Shown here piece after piece: positions 1 through 8,898 of a stretch of DNA of 64,000 nucleotides. Source of the stretch: Chryseobacterium defluvii (GTDB lineage: Bacteria; Bacteroidota; Bacteroidia; Flavobacteriales; Weeksellaceae); assembly GCF_003634775.1 (NCBI RefSeq), contig NZ_RBXB01000003.1, forward strand, positions 1-64,000, read 5' to 3'. The notes beneath the pieces are model-generated. The model did no database searches, was not told the origin of the DNA, and was given only the letters and a program-made list of their open reading frames with translations. The position numbers were made by a program, and so were the translations under genes. Position 1 is the first letter of the stretch. Every line of letters begins with the position of its first letter.

Positions 1-18
1 ATTATAAAAGTATTTCAT
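1..18 (-). CDS. Possible 5' end of a gene running off the left edge
   Basis: Reading leftwards from position 18 there is an ATG followed by five open codons (MKYFYN) before the window ends. About 60 bases upstream sits a good match to a Bacteroidota promoter on the same strand, and the preceding gene (VanZ-like) ends at 227, so a gene starting here is plausible. Six codons are too few for any family assignment. Confidence 0.3.
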
Positions 19-79
19 TAATTTTCCGCTTACCTAAAAGCTCTCCTGCGCTACCTACTATCTCTCGTTTTCAGTGGGG

Positions 80-107
80 CAAAGATACTATCTTACATCA
101 ACACAAA
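80..107 (-). promoter_or_regulatory. Promoter pointing to the left edge
   Basis: The minus strand carries TATCTTTG at 87-80, an exact match to the Bacteroidota -7 consensus TAnnTTTG, with TTTG at 107-104 and a 16-base spacer. Transcription would start near 73 and give a leader of roughly 55 bases before the ATG at 18. The leader is purine-rich and may be structured; I could not match it to a known RNA. Confidence 0.45.
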
Positions 108-226
108 ACAAATTTATTTAACATAAATTTCATAATAGTGGAAAAGTATATCATTTAAAATACTGATATAAAATCAGTTAAATATGAACTTGTAGTTTTC
201 CACAACAACAGGAAAGGAAGAAAAAA

Positions 227-586
227 TTAAAAATAGCGCTTGAGTAATGCTTTGTATATAAAATATCCTATTAGACAACCTATGGTATCCGCTATTATAT
301 CTAAGGTCTCCATAGATCTTCCTAGTTTCATTTCTTCTTGCAGGATTTCTGTAAGGAAAGCATATATAAGGATGATCTGAAGAAAGTAAATAAATTTTAT
401 TTTAGGGAAGGCTGAAATGAAAGAAAATCCAAGCATGGCAAATATGGATACATGCAGGAATTTGTCAATTCCATCGAACATAAACCAATATTCATGGTTT
501 TCTTCTCCCGGCTTAAGAAGCATATAAGTAAGAAATGCCCAATAAATGGGCAAGATCTTACTAAATATTTTTGAAATTTTATCCAA
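227..586 (-). CDS. VanZ-like membrane protein
   Basis: Small integral membrane protein of about 119 residues with three or four hydrophobic helices and the VanZ-like pattern of acidic and polar residues between them (FDGIDKFLHVSIFAMLGF, then LTEILQEEM and the final DIIADTIGCLIGYF). VanZ-like proteins are linked to teicoplanin resistance in enterococci, but the Bacteroidota members have no established role. The frame stays open upstream into gcvH, but an in-frame TTG at 586 gives MDKISKIF... and overlaps the gcvH stop by 8 bases, the usual arrangement for translational coupling; a longer start at 673 would lie deep inside gcvH and is less likely. It follows sprA and gcvH, as in many Flavobacteriia. 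Confidence 0.75.
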   Translation of the reverse strand: MDKISKIFSKILPIYWAFLTYMLLKPGEENHEYWFMFDGIDKFLHVSIFAMLGFSFISAFPKIKFIYFLQIILIYAFLTEILQEEMKLGRSMETLDIIADTIGCLIGYFIYKALLKRYF

Positions 587-956
587 TGATAGCTTGGTAT
601 TCTTCGGCTGAAAGCAATTCAGAATGATCTGCACCTTCAGTAATTTCCAATTTGATGATCCATCCGTTTCCATAAGGATCAGTATTTAATAATTCCGGTT
701 GGTCTTCCAAGTCTGAATTAAATTCAATTACTTTTCCTGAAATAGGTAAGAATAAGTCTGAAACAGTTTTTACTGCCTCTACACTTCCGAAAACGTCTCC
801 TCCGTTTAACTCGTCGTCTACAGTATCTACATCTACATATACGATGTCCCCAAGTTCTCCCTGAGCAAAATCTGTAATTCCGATAGTAGCTGTATTACCT
901 TCGATCTTAATCCATTCGTGATCTTTAGTGTACTTTAATTCTGATGGTGTATTCAT
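579..956 (-). CDS. gcvH: Glycine cleavage system H protein
   Basis: Lipoyl carrier protein of the glycine cleavage complex, which shuttles the aminomethyl group between the P, T and L proteins in the cytoplasm. The 125-residue protein has the family's normal length and fold signature: HEW near residue 13, GITDFAQGELGDIVYVD at 26-43, and the lipoylation site ESVKTVSD-like segment with Lys63 (GSVEAVKTVSD). The frame continues 30 codons upstream of the chosen start, but residues before MNTPSELKYT do not belong to the family and would run into the sprA terminator, so the ATG at 956 is used. It is transcribed leftwards from its own promoter (977-1007), after sprA, and overlaps the VanZ-like gene. 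Confidence 0.95.
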   Translation of the reverse strand: MNTPSELKYTKDHEWIKIEGNTATIGITDFAQGELGDIVYVDVDTVDDELNGGDVFGSVEAVKTVSDLFLPISGKVIEFNSDLEDQPELLNTDPYGNGWIIKLEITEGADHSELLSAEEYQAIIG

Positions 957-976
957 TTTTCTATTTTTATATTGTA

Positions 977-1007
977 CAAATTTATTCAAAATTCTATAAG
1001 GTTCAAA
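977..1007 (-). promoter_or_regulatory. gcvH promoter
   Basis: On the minus strand TTTG at 1007-1004 is followed after 19 bases by TAAATTTG at 984-977, matching the Bacteroidota -33/-7 consensus. The -7 box ends about 20 bases before the gcvH ATG and lies just downstream of the sprA terminator, so gcvH and the VanZ-like gene can be transcribed independently of sprA. Confidence 0.55.
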
Positions 1008-1016
1008 TATTAGTAT

Positions 1017-1048
1017 AAAAAATGTCCCTCTATTTTTAAGGGACATTT
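1017..1048 (-). terminator. Rho-independent terminator after sprA
   Basis: A 10-bp perfect stem (AAATGTCCCT at 1020-1029 with AGGGACATTT at 1039-1048, 9-base loop) lies just beyond the sprA stop. Read on the minus strand it continues into an uninterrupted run of T, the form of an intrinsic terminator. Confidence 0.75.
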
Positions 1049-1065
1049 AATTTATACTGATTATT

Positions 1066-4000
1066 TTAGAATCCTCCTGAATCGCCAAATGTAAATGTAG
1101 CTGAAATTCCGGCTCTGATTGTGGAAAGCGGGAACGCTGTTGAGATTTTATATTTGGAGGTCATTTGCTCATAGAACACTCTTAGATTAAGGTTTTCTGA
1201 AACATTATAATCTGCAGACAGTTTAATGTTTAATAACTTCTGTCCACCAGTTACCTGGGAATCATCAAGCAAAATATTGGTAATACTCGTTTTGCTGTCT
1301 CTTAAAGAGAAGTCTCCTCTGATATTAAGATCACTTCCTTTGGCTTTGCCTCTTCCCCTTACATTCGTCATACCTAATCTAAAGTTTCGAATGATATATC
1401 CTACTCTTACTACATATTCGGTATTGGCATCTTCTGTAAGGGTATGGTTTACCAATCCTAATAACAGCATTCTGTTTCTGTTGTACTGCAATCCGAACTG
1501 CATATTGTTTCTCATTGTAACATCTATCCCGACAAGTGGTGAGAACGATTCTACATATCCTACCTGAGAGAATGTAAACGGATTGAAGAAATCGCCATTA
1601 ACGTCCAGTGTATTTCCTGTGTTCAGACTATTGAAATAATCAATACTTGACTGGATTCCTGTAGCCGTATACGTCGCATTATAGGCATGCAAGATATCGA
1701 ATTTAGAAAACTGCCCGTTGACAATCGGGATATTTCTAAGTCCTGAATAGGTAATTCTCCAGTTCGGTATAGGCAGTCCTGCTTTTTTGGCATCTCCGAT
1801 CTGTTTTGGAGATTTCCCTTCTACCGCGGCTCTGAATGCCGGAATCAATACATACGCATTGGCAATACTATGTCCTTCGGTAAATCCATCGGCTCCAAGT
1901 GTTCCTCCCAGTTGTTGCGATATGACTTTGGCATTTTCTCTGATAGCCTGATAAATTGCCTGTCCTTCTTTAAATGAAGTTTTAAGAAGTACTACCGAGT
2001 TAGAATATGTTATCTGGTCATTCGCAAAAGCAAAATTATGATCTGCGGTATTCAGGTTTTGGATATTATTAAATCCTGATTGCGAGAAGTTCCTGTTATA
2101 ATTATGTAAAGCATTAATATCAATCCTAAAATCATTAATCGGAACGACCTGTAAATTAGCTCTCAGCTCTTTGGTTGACATCCGGACGTAAGGATCTGTC
2201 ATGAGATCATTGGTACTCACCCATCCTCTTTCAATAAGTGTTCTTCTTATATCTGCCTGTGAACCTAAAAGGAATCCGGCTGTAGGACCGCCTAACGTTT
2301 GTCCGTAACCATACCAGTTAGGAGCAGAAAGCAATCCAGGGATTACAGTACCGTTGTTTTCAGAGTAATTAATATCCAACTGCTTGAATGAAGTCATGAA
2401 GAATGCTATGCTCTGAAGCGGTGTCAATCTATTTTTAAACTTGTATTTTTTGTATTTATACCTGTTCTTTTCCCAGGCCTGAGTATATACATTATTCAGA
2501 GAGTCGATTTCCTGTTTACGTTTCTGCAGCTTGGTAGAAATATTTTTGAAATATTTAAACTGGCCGAAGAACTTAGGAATATCTGCCGTAGCCGTAGCCT
2601 GAATAACATTGGTATTTTGTCCAATAGATCCTAAACTTCCTTCCGGGCTTGAAAGCAACGCCGTAGATCTTGCATTCCAATTATAGGTAAGCCCATACTG
2701 CAATTCTGCATCAATGAAATCCATATATGGAAGGTACTGGAACGGTAATTTATAGGTCAATTGTACTCTATGATTATATAGCACCGGTCTTCCTGCTCTG
2801 AAAACATTTCCGAAGATAGAATTGTTATCCATTGTATTTACATTCACATTATCATTAAGCGTTCTCATCGTGGAATTGATGTCCAGCTTTAATGATTTTG
2901 TAAAATTGAAGCCAACCCCATACTGCCATCCAAAATAGAAGTTCCTGTTTTTGATCGCTGCGAAATCTTCTCCAAAGTTTCCATTTAAGATAGCATCAAT
3001 ATTTCTAAATTCAAGCTCATTGTAGTTTCTGTCAATTTCCGTTCTGAAAGATAGTCTTGTCGGAATCGGATTGATATTGAATTCTTTGATCCATCTCAGA
3101 TATTTGGTAGATTTGGCCGTATCGCTGATCATTTTATTGAAAGGCTTAATTACCCAAGGTTTGAAAGTATAATTATAATCTATATACCCTCTCAGATACT
3201 GTCTGTAATTTCTTTTCGTATAAATATCTCTATAGAAATCATCATTATAAACCGCAGTCACCGAAACGTTTTCTATATCATAGAATTTAGGCTTCCTATT
3301 TTGGTTCATTCTTTCCTTGTGCATGTTCACCACTCCAATACTTCTTTGCTGGGTATAGGTTCTGGCCACTTTTTTAAGTTCTTCCCTGTTAGCCGCTTTT
3401 TTGAACTCAACATCCGTATCCAAAGGATTATATTTCGGATCTTCGATGGTTTGTGAGTAAGAATAGTTCAATGGAATTTTCACACCACTCTTTTCAGGAA
3501 GTAACTTATCCACATTGATCGCTGTATTAATACTGAATGCAGACTGTGTAGACTGATTTCTTTCCGCAGGTTTAGAATCTATATTTCCGAAACCTACGGA
3601 GGTATAAGATGCATTGGTATTCACTGTTGCAAAATCACCAAGGTTGAAGTTCAAGCTTGCATTTCCTGCATATCCGCCATCGTTTTCAATTTCCGAAAGA
3701 CGGATTTCATTGATCCAAAGTACCCTGTCTATTGTTCCTCCGAATCTGCCTTCTGCATTTCTTACCCCCACCATAATGGTTGTAATATTTCCAAGACTCG
3801 GACGTCCCTTGATATAGATCTTTTTAAAGGTATCTCCTCCTTCAAAAACAGGATCTAACACTCTTTCGATAATATCATTCGGAGAATTCTTATCTCTTCT
3901 GATCTTAGCATCCACAAAGTTCTGAATGTCAAAATCCACTTCGTTTTCAAACGGCCAGATTTCCATAGGTGCCGTTGCGGTTCTCGGAGTAAGTTTCAAT

Positions 4001-7000
4001 GAAGCTTCATATTCATAATAGTTGTCTGTAGCATCGCTACCGAAACGGATAAAGAATTTTGTTTTCTCATCAATCTTACCAATATTCAAATCTCTGTTTT
4101 CTGGATCCTGAGCATGTACAAAAAGTTTTAATTTTTTATATCTTCTCATATCCAATGAAGTATTTTTGAATACCCCTCTTGCTTCATTGGTTGCTAAAGA
4201 AGTTGCCTTTAAATATAATGATGCTTCGTTCTGTCTTTGTGCTCCTGCATTTCCACTAAGAACCTGTCTGTCGATTCCAGGAGGAAGTACATAAGGTGGC
4301 TGGTTTAAAGCATTTTCTTCAATATTTACACTTCCGATCTCAAAATTATTTGGTAGAACATCTGTACTCCCTTCATCTGTAGCAGGGTCAGGTATAGTGG
4401 TTCCAAGTTGATATTTTGCAATATTCTTCGGATATCTTCTCCAGTCTGATCTTACCAAATCCATAGTCCCGAATCTCAGTGTAGAAGTTTGTTCAAATCC
4501 TGCTAACATTAACCTCGCAAATCTTACATTATTCAATACTTCCGCACTATGATCTCCTTCAGCTCCGGCTTCATTATATTTTGAAACAGGGATTCTGAAT
4601 AAATACCATTTTACCTGAGAAGTATTTCCGTTCTGGAACTGTGCCTGAACCGTTTTGATATCAACAATATTGTTGTCACCCAGCACTAAGCTTGCAGGAT
4701 CCAGCTTTACTACATATTCGTTATAGTTTTCACTTTGATCCAGGTTGTAATCTTTATTGATATCTTCTGCATCCGGAGTCTGTGAAGAAACTTCAAGAGA
4801 ATTGCTCTGAGAATTACCTTCAGGATTTCTGAAGTATTTGTATCTCTGAATAACAGAAGATGCCTGGCTGCCGGTAAATTTATCCGACATATAAAATACG
4901 AAATCATCTACAGCAGGGTCAGCAATATTGGTAACCGGGTTTACAAAGGTATTTCCGAACCTCATCGCTTCCTGGTCAGAGCTTAACCCGTCATATCCAA
5001 GATCCTGATTGGTTCTTTCCTGTCCTTCACTTGAGAAAGCATAAAGAATAGGCGGTTGTTTTGGTTGTACTCCCCAGTTTGAGTTGGTAGTAGATGATTG
5101 TAATGAAGGAGTAGGAAGTCCGTTTTCATATTGCATCAAACCGTCTTTCAATATGTCTTCAGAAACGTTTCCTAGTTGTAACAATAATCTTGGGCTCGAT
5201 CCTAAAGTTCCTCCATCAGCATAAGGGTCCATTAACCAGAATTCAACATATTCAATATTGGAGTTGATAAAGTTGGATACGCTGATTGGTCTCATGATAC
5301 CTCCCCATCTTTGTAAAGGTGTTTCTGAACCGGGGTTAACATTATATGGTCCTTTCTCCTGGGGGAAATAGGAAATATCAAATGTATTGGTGAATGTTTG
5401 TTCACCGGCAACAAAATCTCTGTTGTTATAAATTTCAGAGTATTGTACTCTTCTTGAAGCGTGGTTGGAGACTGACTGAGGGGTAATTCCGGCAGGGGCT
5501 TTCCCTCCCACTCCCCAGAATCTCGGGTCAATATTATACCATGATAATAGTCCTCTTCCGTAACCACTCGTGGTATCATCATTTGGTGGCAGCCCGTTAA
5601 AAGGAGCTAGTGAATTTTTCTCAGGTCTGGATGCAAGGCTCCAGGCGGCTGGTTCTTTTAACGATATTTTAGAAGTTGTTTGTTCGAAGTCATCAATATA
5701 AGACTGATCATTGGTTCCTTTGTTAAGTCCAGGCAATAAATAAGCAGCTTCCATTTTGAAGTTCACATTGGACGGTGCTTCAGTATTTATCAGTGGGATT
5801 TTATCTGTAAGCCTTGTCAGGAAGGGAGCTTGATTATTATACATCAAATTAATCCCGGCCATTGTATTATTTACAGCTTCCTGTCCGTAATTTACTTTCT
5901 GGGTAAGCGGTGATTCGGAATAATTGACAACTGTACCCCCCAAAATGAAGTTCTCGCTGAATCTTCTTTCGAGATTTAATCCTAAGAATCTTTTTCTCTG
6001 AGTATTAAATGTTAATTGGTTTTCTAATGAGATATTAATGGCTTGTCCGGATTGTTTTACCTGTTCATTAATGATGGTCACTGTTCCAAGCATATAATCC
6101 ACAGTATAATCAACTCCTTCTGTTAACTGTACTCCATTGGCGGTAACTTTTACAGATCCTTGCGGAACGTTTACAGCACCAAGGGAGATTCCTTGTCCTT
6201 GTGTTCCTTTATATCGTCCTTCCATTGTATAACGCTGCGCCAAGTTATTGGAAGAGGCTACCTGTTTTTGTTGTGAATAAAGATCACTGAACACATATTG
6301 GGGATTACTACTTCCTAAAACACTTGCCATGTAACTACCGAAAGGCTGAACTTTAGTAAAGATGATTTTTCCGGTTTCCGGCCTGATGGTAATTCCGTTA
6401 ACAAAGTCAAAAATACCATCTCCCATTGTACCGCCATTATTTTGCAAGTCGCCATTCAAATTCAGACGGTCCCAATTTAAAAGCTTCAATAAATTGGTGT
6501 CCTGAACAGAAGTATTCGGGAGATAGTTTACTTTACCTCCTGTTTGTGCATCTCTGTAGAATACATTAAGGATAAAGCCATCCTGATTTACCTGACCGGC
6601 ATCCAAAGGATAGATATTCTTCATCATCAATTGCCACATCGGCGAGGTAATCTTAGTCGTATTATTCGCTTTTAGCACTTTAGTAACCAGAACAGGGCTT
6701 TCCTCCGAGAATTCCCCTACTTTATAAACCTGGTTAGTTCCGTTCACCGTATATGAGTAGGAAACTGCCAAAAGCTGGTTATCGTTCAGCTTCTGGTTCA
6801 AGGAAATGTATCCTAACTGAGGCTGAAGGGTATATTCGTTGGCATTTAATCTTCTTGCTTTTTTATTGAAAATAAATTGTTCTCCGTTATCATAGGTTTC
6901 GGGTGTTCCTGAAGCATTTGGGAAAGATTGCCCCTGTAACACGTTGGCATAGTTTACCCCTGCATCTCTAGGGGTTCCCATTGTTGTGGAAATACTTGAA

Positions 7001-8145
7001 TAGAGACCGTTTTGTGAGTTATCCGGAAGCCCTGAAGTTCCGTCTCCCAAATCTCTGATCCCGACAATACTTTTCTGATATGCCAAATTACTGTTTCCCT
7101 GGTCCAAAACCCAAACTTCCAAACGGGTAATGTTGATTTTGGAATTGATCTGAGGATAGTTCAATAAAGCATTATCATAACTATTTAAGAAATAATGTCC
7201 TAAGAAGTAGTGTTGGTTATCTTCATAATCAATCGCATTGATTTTAAAGTTATTCATTACCCCACCTCCCTGAACAACAATATTACGGGCTTCACCCTGT
7301 TGTTGTGAAAGTACTAATGTTCCGTATGTTTTTCCTAATTGAAATTCTGTCTTAACCCCGAATAAGGATTGCGAACCACGGATTAAGCTGGTTGAAAGCG
7401 GCATGTTTACGTTACCAAATTCAATTCTTTTAATGATCTTATCTTCGCCGCCTGCTCCGGGAGAATTGATATCTCCAAGTCCTTTAGTCTGCAGGTCTTT
7501 CCAGCTTCCTTTTGCCTGCCATACAAGGTTCATCCTGTTTTCGAAGGCAAAACCACTTTGGGTATCATAATTGGCTTTAAGCTGTAGGTTTTCTCCTACT
7601 TTTCCTAATAAACCCAACTGAATTCTCTGGTCTATATCAAACGTAAAACTCTTCCTGTTCTGAGGAAGAATTAACGGGTTATCTATTTTCTGGTACAATC
7701 CGGCAAAGTCAAATGAGGCATATCCTGAAGGAATAATTTCAATTTTATTGCTCCCGAATATGGTTTCGAAAAGTTTGTTACGAATCGTTAATGAAGGAAG
7801 CAATCCTTTTTTCTGGGCATCGCTCTTATCTTTTCTGAAAAGAAGACTATACCTGTCTGATTTTTCTTTGTAATAAGCCCTAGCCTGGTTCGCCAGCATG
7901 AATTCTTTATATTCTTCAGGAGACATTGCCGTAGGAGGACCTGTGATGGTATTACCGATCTTGGGATACACATAGTACATTCCTGTTTTGATATCATAAT
8001 AGGCTTCATACTGTGTGGGATCAGCCAACTGATAATCTTTTTTTATAATCGCCGTGTCACGTACCTGCTGCGCAAAAGCGCTTACTGACATACATAAGAA
8101 CGACAGGAACAAAAATATTTTGAGGTACTTATTATTTGCCACCAA
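1066..8145 (-). CDS. sprA: SprA, outer-membrane translocon of the type IX secretion system
   Basis: Giant 2359-residue protein with an N-terminal signal peptide (hydrophobic stretch near 8-24, cleavage around SAFAQQ). SprA forms the very large outer-membrane beta-barrel through which T9SS cargo leaves the cell; it is also required for gliding in Flavobacterium johnsoniae, where it was first named. Length and content agree with the family: repeated aromatic and Asn-rich beta strands, segments such as GNINMPLSTSLIRGSQSLFG-like motifs near residue 250, and a C-terminus ending in Phe within GISATFTFGDSGGF, typical of an outer-membrane barrel. Three bases separate it from the ruvA stop, so it is probably cotranscribed with ruvA; a terminator follows. 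The cargo proteins at 27.2 and 53.0 kb would use this pore. Confidence 0.95.
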   Translation of the reverse strand: MVANNKYLKIFLFLSFLCMSVSAFAQQVRDTAIIKKDYQLADPTQYEAYYDIKTGMYYVYPKIGNTITGPPTAMSPEEYKEFMLANQARAYYKEKSDRYSLLFRKDKSDAQKKGLLPSLTIRNKLFETIFGSNKIEIIPSGYASFDFAGLYQKIDNPLILPQNRKSFTFDIDQRIQLGLLGKVGENLQLKANYDTQSGFAFENRMNLVWQAKGSWKDLQTKGLGDINSPGAGGEDKIIKRIEFGNVNMPLSTSLIRGSQSLFGVKTEFQLGKTYGTLVLSQQQGEARNIVVQGGGVMNNFKINAIDYEDNQHYFLGHYFLNSYDNALLNYPQINSKINITRLEVWVLDQGNSNLAYQKSIVGIRDLGDGTSGLPDNSQNGLYSSISTTMGTPRDAGVNYANVLQGQSFPNASGTPETYDNGEQFIFNKKARRLNANEYTLQPQLGYISLNQKLNDNQLLAVSYSYTVNGTNQVYKVGEFSEESPVLVTKVLKANNTTKITSPMWQLMMKNIYPLDAGQVNQDGFILNVFYRDAQTGGKVNYLPNTSVQDTNLLKLLNWDRLNLNGDLQNNGGTMGDGIFDFVNGITIRPETGKIIFTKVQPFGSYMASVLGSSNPQYVFSDLYSQQKQVASSNNLAQRYTMEGRYKGTQGQGISLGAVNVPQGSVKVTANGVQLTEGVDYTVDYMLGTVTIINEQVKQSGQAINISLENQLTFNTQRKRFLGLNLERRFSENFILGGTVVNYSESPLTQKVNYGQEAVNNTMAGINLMYNNQAPFLTRLTDKIPLINTEAPSNVNFKMEAAYLLPGLNKGTNDQSYIDDFEQTTSKISLKEPAAWSLASRPEKNSLAPFNGLPPNDDTTSGYGRGLLSWYNIDPRFWGVGGKAPAGITPQSVSNHASRRVQYSEIYNNRDFVAGEQTFTNTFDISYFPQEKGPYNVNPGSETPLQRWGGIMRPISVSNFINSNIEYVEFWLMDPYADGGTLGSSPRLLLQLGNVSEDILKDGLMQYENGLPTPSLQSSTTNSNWGVQPKQPPILYAFSSEGQERTNQDLGYDGLSSDQEAMRFGNTFVNPVTNIADPAVDDFVFYMSDKFTGSQASSVIQRYKYFRNPEGNSQSNSLEVSSQTPDAEDINKDYNLDQSENYNEYVVKLDPASLVLGDNNIVDIKTVQAQFQNGNTSQVKWYLFRIPVSKYNEAGAEGDHSAEVLNNVRFARLMLAGFEQTSTLRFGTMDLVRSDWRRYPKNIAKYQLGTTIPDPATDEGSTDVLPNNFEIGSVNIEENALNQPPYVLPPGIDRQVLSGNAGAQRQNEASLYLKATSLATNEARGVFKNTSLDMRRYKKLKLFVHAQDPENRDLNIGKIDEKTKFFIRFGSDATDNYYEYEASLKLTPRTATAPMEIWPFENEVDFDIQNFVDAKIRRDKNSPNDIIERVLDPVFEGGDTFKKIYIKGRPSLGNITTIMVGVRNAEGRFGGTIDRVLWINEIRLSEIENDGGYAGNASLNFNLGDFATVNTNASYTSVGFGNIDSKPAERNQSTQSAFSINTAINVDKLLPEKSGVKIPLNYSYSQTIEDPKYNPLDTDVEFKKAANREELKKVARTYTQQRSIGVVNMHKERMNQNRKPKFYDIENVSVTAVYNDDFYRDIYTKRNYRQYLRGYIDYNYTFKPWVIKPFNKMISDTAKSTKYLRWIKEFNINPIPTRLSFRTEIDRNYNELEFRNIDAILNGNFGEDFAAIKNRNFYFGWQYGVGFNFTKSLKLDINSTMRTLNDNVNVNTMDNNSIFGNVFRAGRPVLYNHRVQLTYKLPFQYLPYMDFIDAELQYGLTYNWNARSTALLSSPEGSLGSIGQNTNVIQATATADIPKFFGQFKYFKNISTKLQKRKQEIDSLNNVYTQAWEKNRYKYKKYKFKNRLTPLQSIAFFMTSFKQLDINYSENNGTVIPGLLSAPNWYGYGQTLGGPTAGFLLGSQADIRRTLIERGWVSTNDLMTDPYVRMSTKELRANLQVVPINDFRIDINALHNYNRNFSQSGFNNIQNLNTADHNFAFANDQITYSNSVVLLKTSFKEGQAIYQAIRENAKVISQQLGGTLGADGFTEGHSIANAYVLIPAFRAAVEGKSPKQIGDAKKAGLPIPNWRITYSGLRNIPIVNGQFSKFDILHAYNATYTATGIQSSIDYFNSLNTGNTLDVNGDFFNPFTFSQVGYVESFSPLVGIDVTMRNNMQFGLQYNRNRMLLLGLVNHTLTEDANTEYVVRVGYIIRNFRLGMTNVRGRGKAKGSDLNIRGDFSLRDSKTSITNILLDDSQVTGGQKLLNIKLSADYNVSENLNLRVFYEQMTSKYKISTAFPLSTIRAGISATFTFGDSGGF

Positions 8146-8148
8146 ATG

Positions 8149-8733
8149 TTAAATGTTTTTTAAAATTTGTTTTACCAACTCTTCAACAGAAATATCAGGA
8201 TTTTGCTTGATTATACGATCTGCAATCTTTTCGCTCATTCTTTTCGGAATCCCCAAAACTTCTAATGCAGATAACGCCTCATCCTTAATTTTATTATTTA
8301 CAAATGTAGAAATATTTTCCTCCGGATTGCTGAATTTTTGGACTTTATCCTTCAAATCCACTATTATTCTTTCCGCAGTTTTGGCTCCTATTCCTTTGGC
8401 TTTTTGAATCAGCGCACTATTACCGGAAAGTATGGCGGAAGCAATCTCATCAAGGCTTAAAGTGGATAATAGAATAAGCGCAGAAACAGCGCCTACGCCG
8501 TTAACGCTTATTAACAGATTGAACATTTCTTTTTCTGAACGAGTGTTAAACCCGAAAAGCAAATGGGCATCCTCACGGATAATTTGCTGGATAAAAAGAA
8601 AAGTTTCTTTATTTAAAACGAGTTTCTGAGATGTCATCAGACTGATTCCTACGTAGTAACCAACTCCATTGACGTTGATTACAGCATAGGTAGGCGTAAG
8701 TTCCTGAACAATACCTTGTAGTGAAAATATCAT
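8149..8733 (-). CDS. ruvA: Holliday junction helicase subunit RuvA
   Basis: DNA-binding subunit of the RuvAB branch-migration complex, which processes Holliday junctions during recombinational repair. The 194-residue protein begins MIFSLQGIVQEL, the usual RuvA OB-fold start; two helix-hairpin-helix motifs follow (ISVNGVGAVSA near 75-85 and KGIGAKTAERI near 113-123), and a C-terminal three-helix domain ends the protein (ALSALEVLGI). The frame extends 18 codons upstream, but those residues are not family-like, so ATG 8733 is chosen. It sits between the malic enzyme gene and sprA, an arrangement found across Flavobacteriia. Confidence 0.95.
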   Translation of the reverse strand: MIFSLQGIVQELTPTYAVINVNGVGYYVGISLMTSQKLVLNKETFLFIQQIIREDAHLLFGFNTRSEKEMFNLLISVNGVGAVSALILLSTLSLDEIASAILSGNSALIQKAKGIGAKTAERIIVDLKDKVQKFSNPEENISTFVNNKIKDEALSALEVLGIPKRMSEKIADRIIKQNPDISVEELVKQILKNI

Positions 8734-8841
8734 ATTAATTTTTAAAACCACCCAAATATAGTAATTTAAACTAATTAATATTTTCATTTCACACAGGAAT
8801 GATTTTTAACTTAATTTCTAATGTGATTTTCAAGGATTTCC

Positions 8842-8886
8842 TATAAAACAAAAAGACTCCAAAATTTGGAGTCTTTTTGTTTTATA
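8842..8886 (-). terminator. Terminator after the malic enzyme gene
   Basis: A near-perfect 22-bp inverted repeat (8842-8863 with 8865-8886) whose core is GACTCC/GGAGTC flanked by A and T runs. It ends 12 bases past the malic enzyme stop and lies upstream of ruvA. It has T runs on both sides, so it could work in either direction. Confidence 0.8.
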
Positions 8887-8898
8887 TTCTGAGTTATC

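Noticed and set aside
1226..1567. Open frame of 113 codons on the plus strand
   Set aside because: Lies wholly inside sprA on the other strand and has no family-like composition; sprA is certain.
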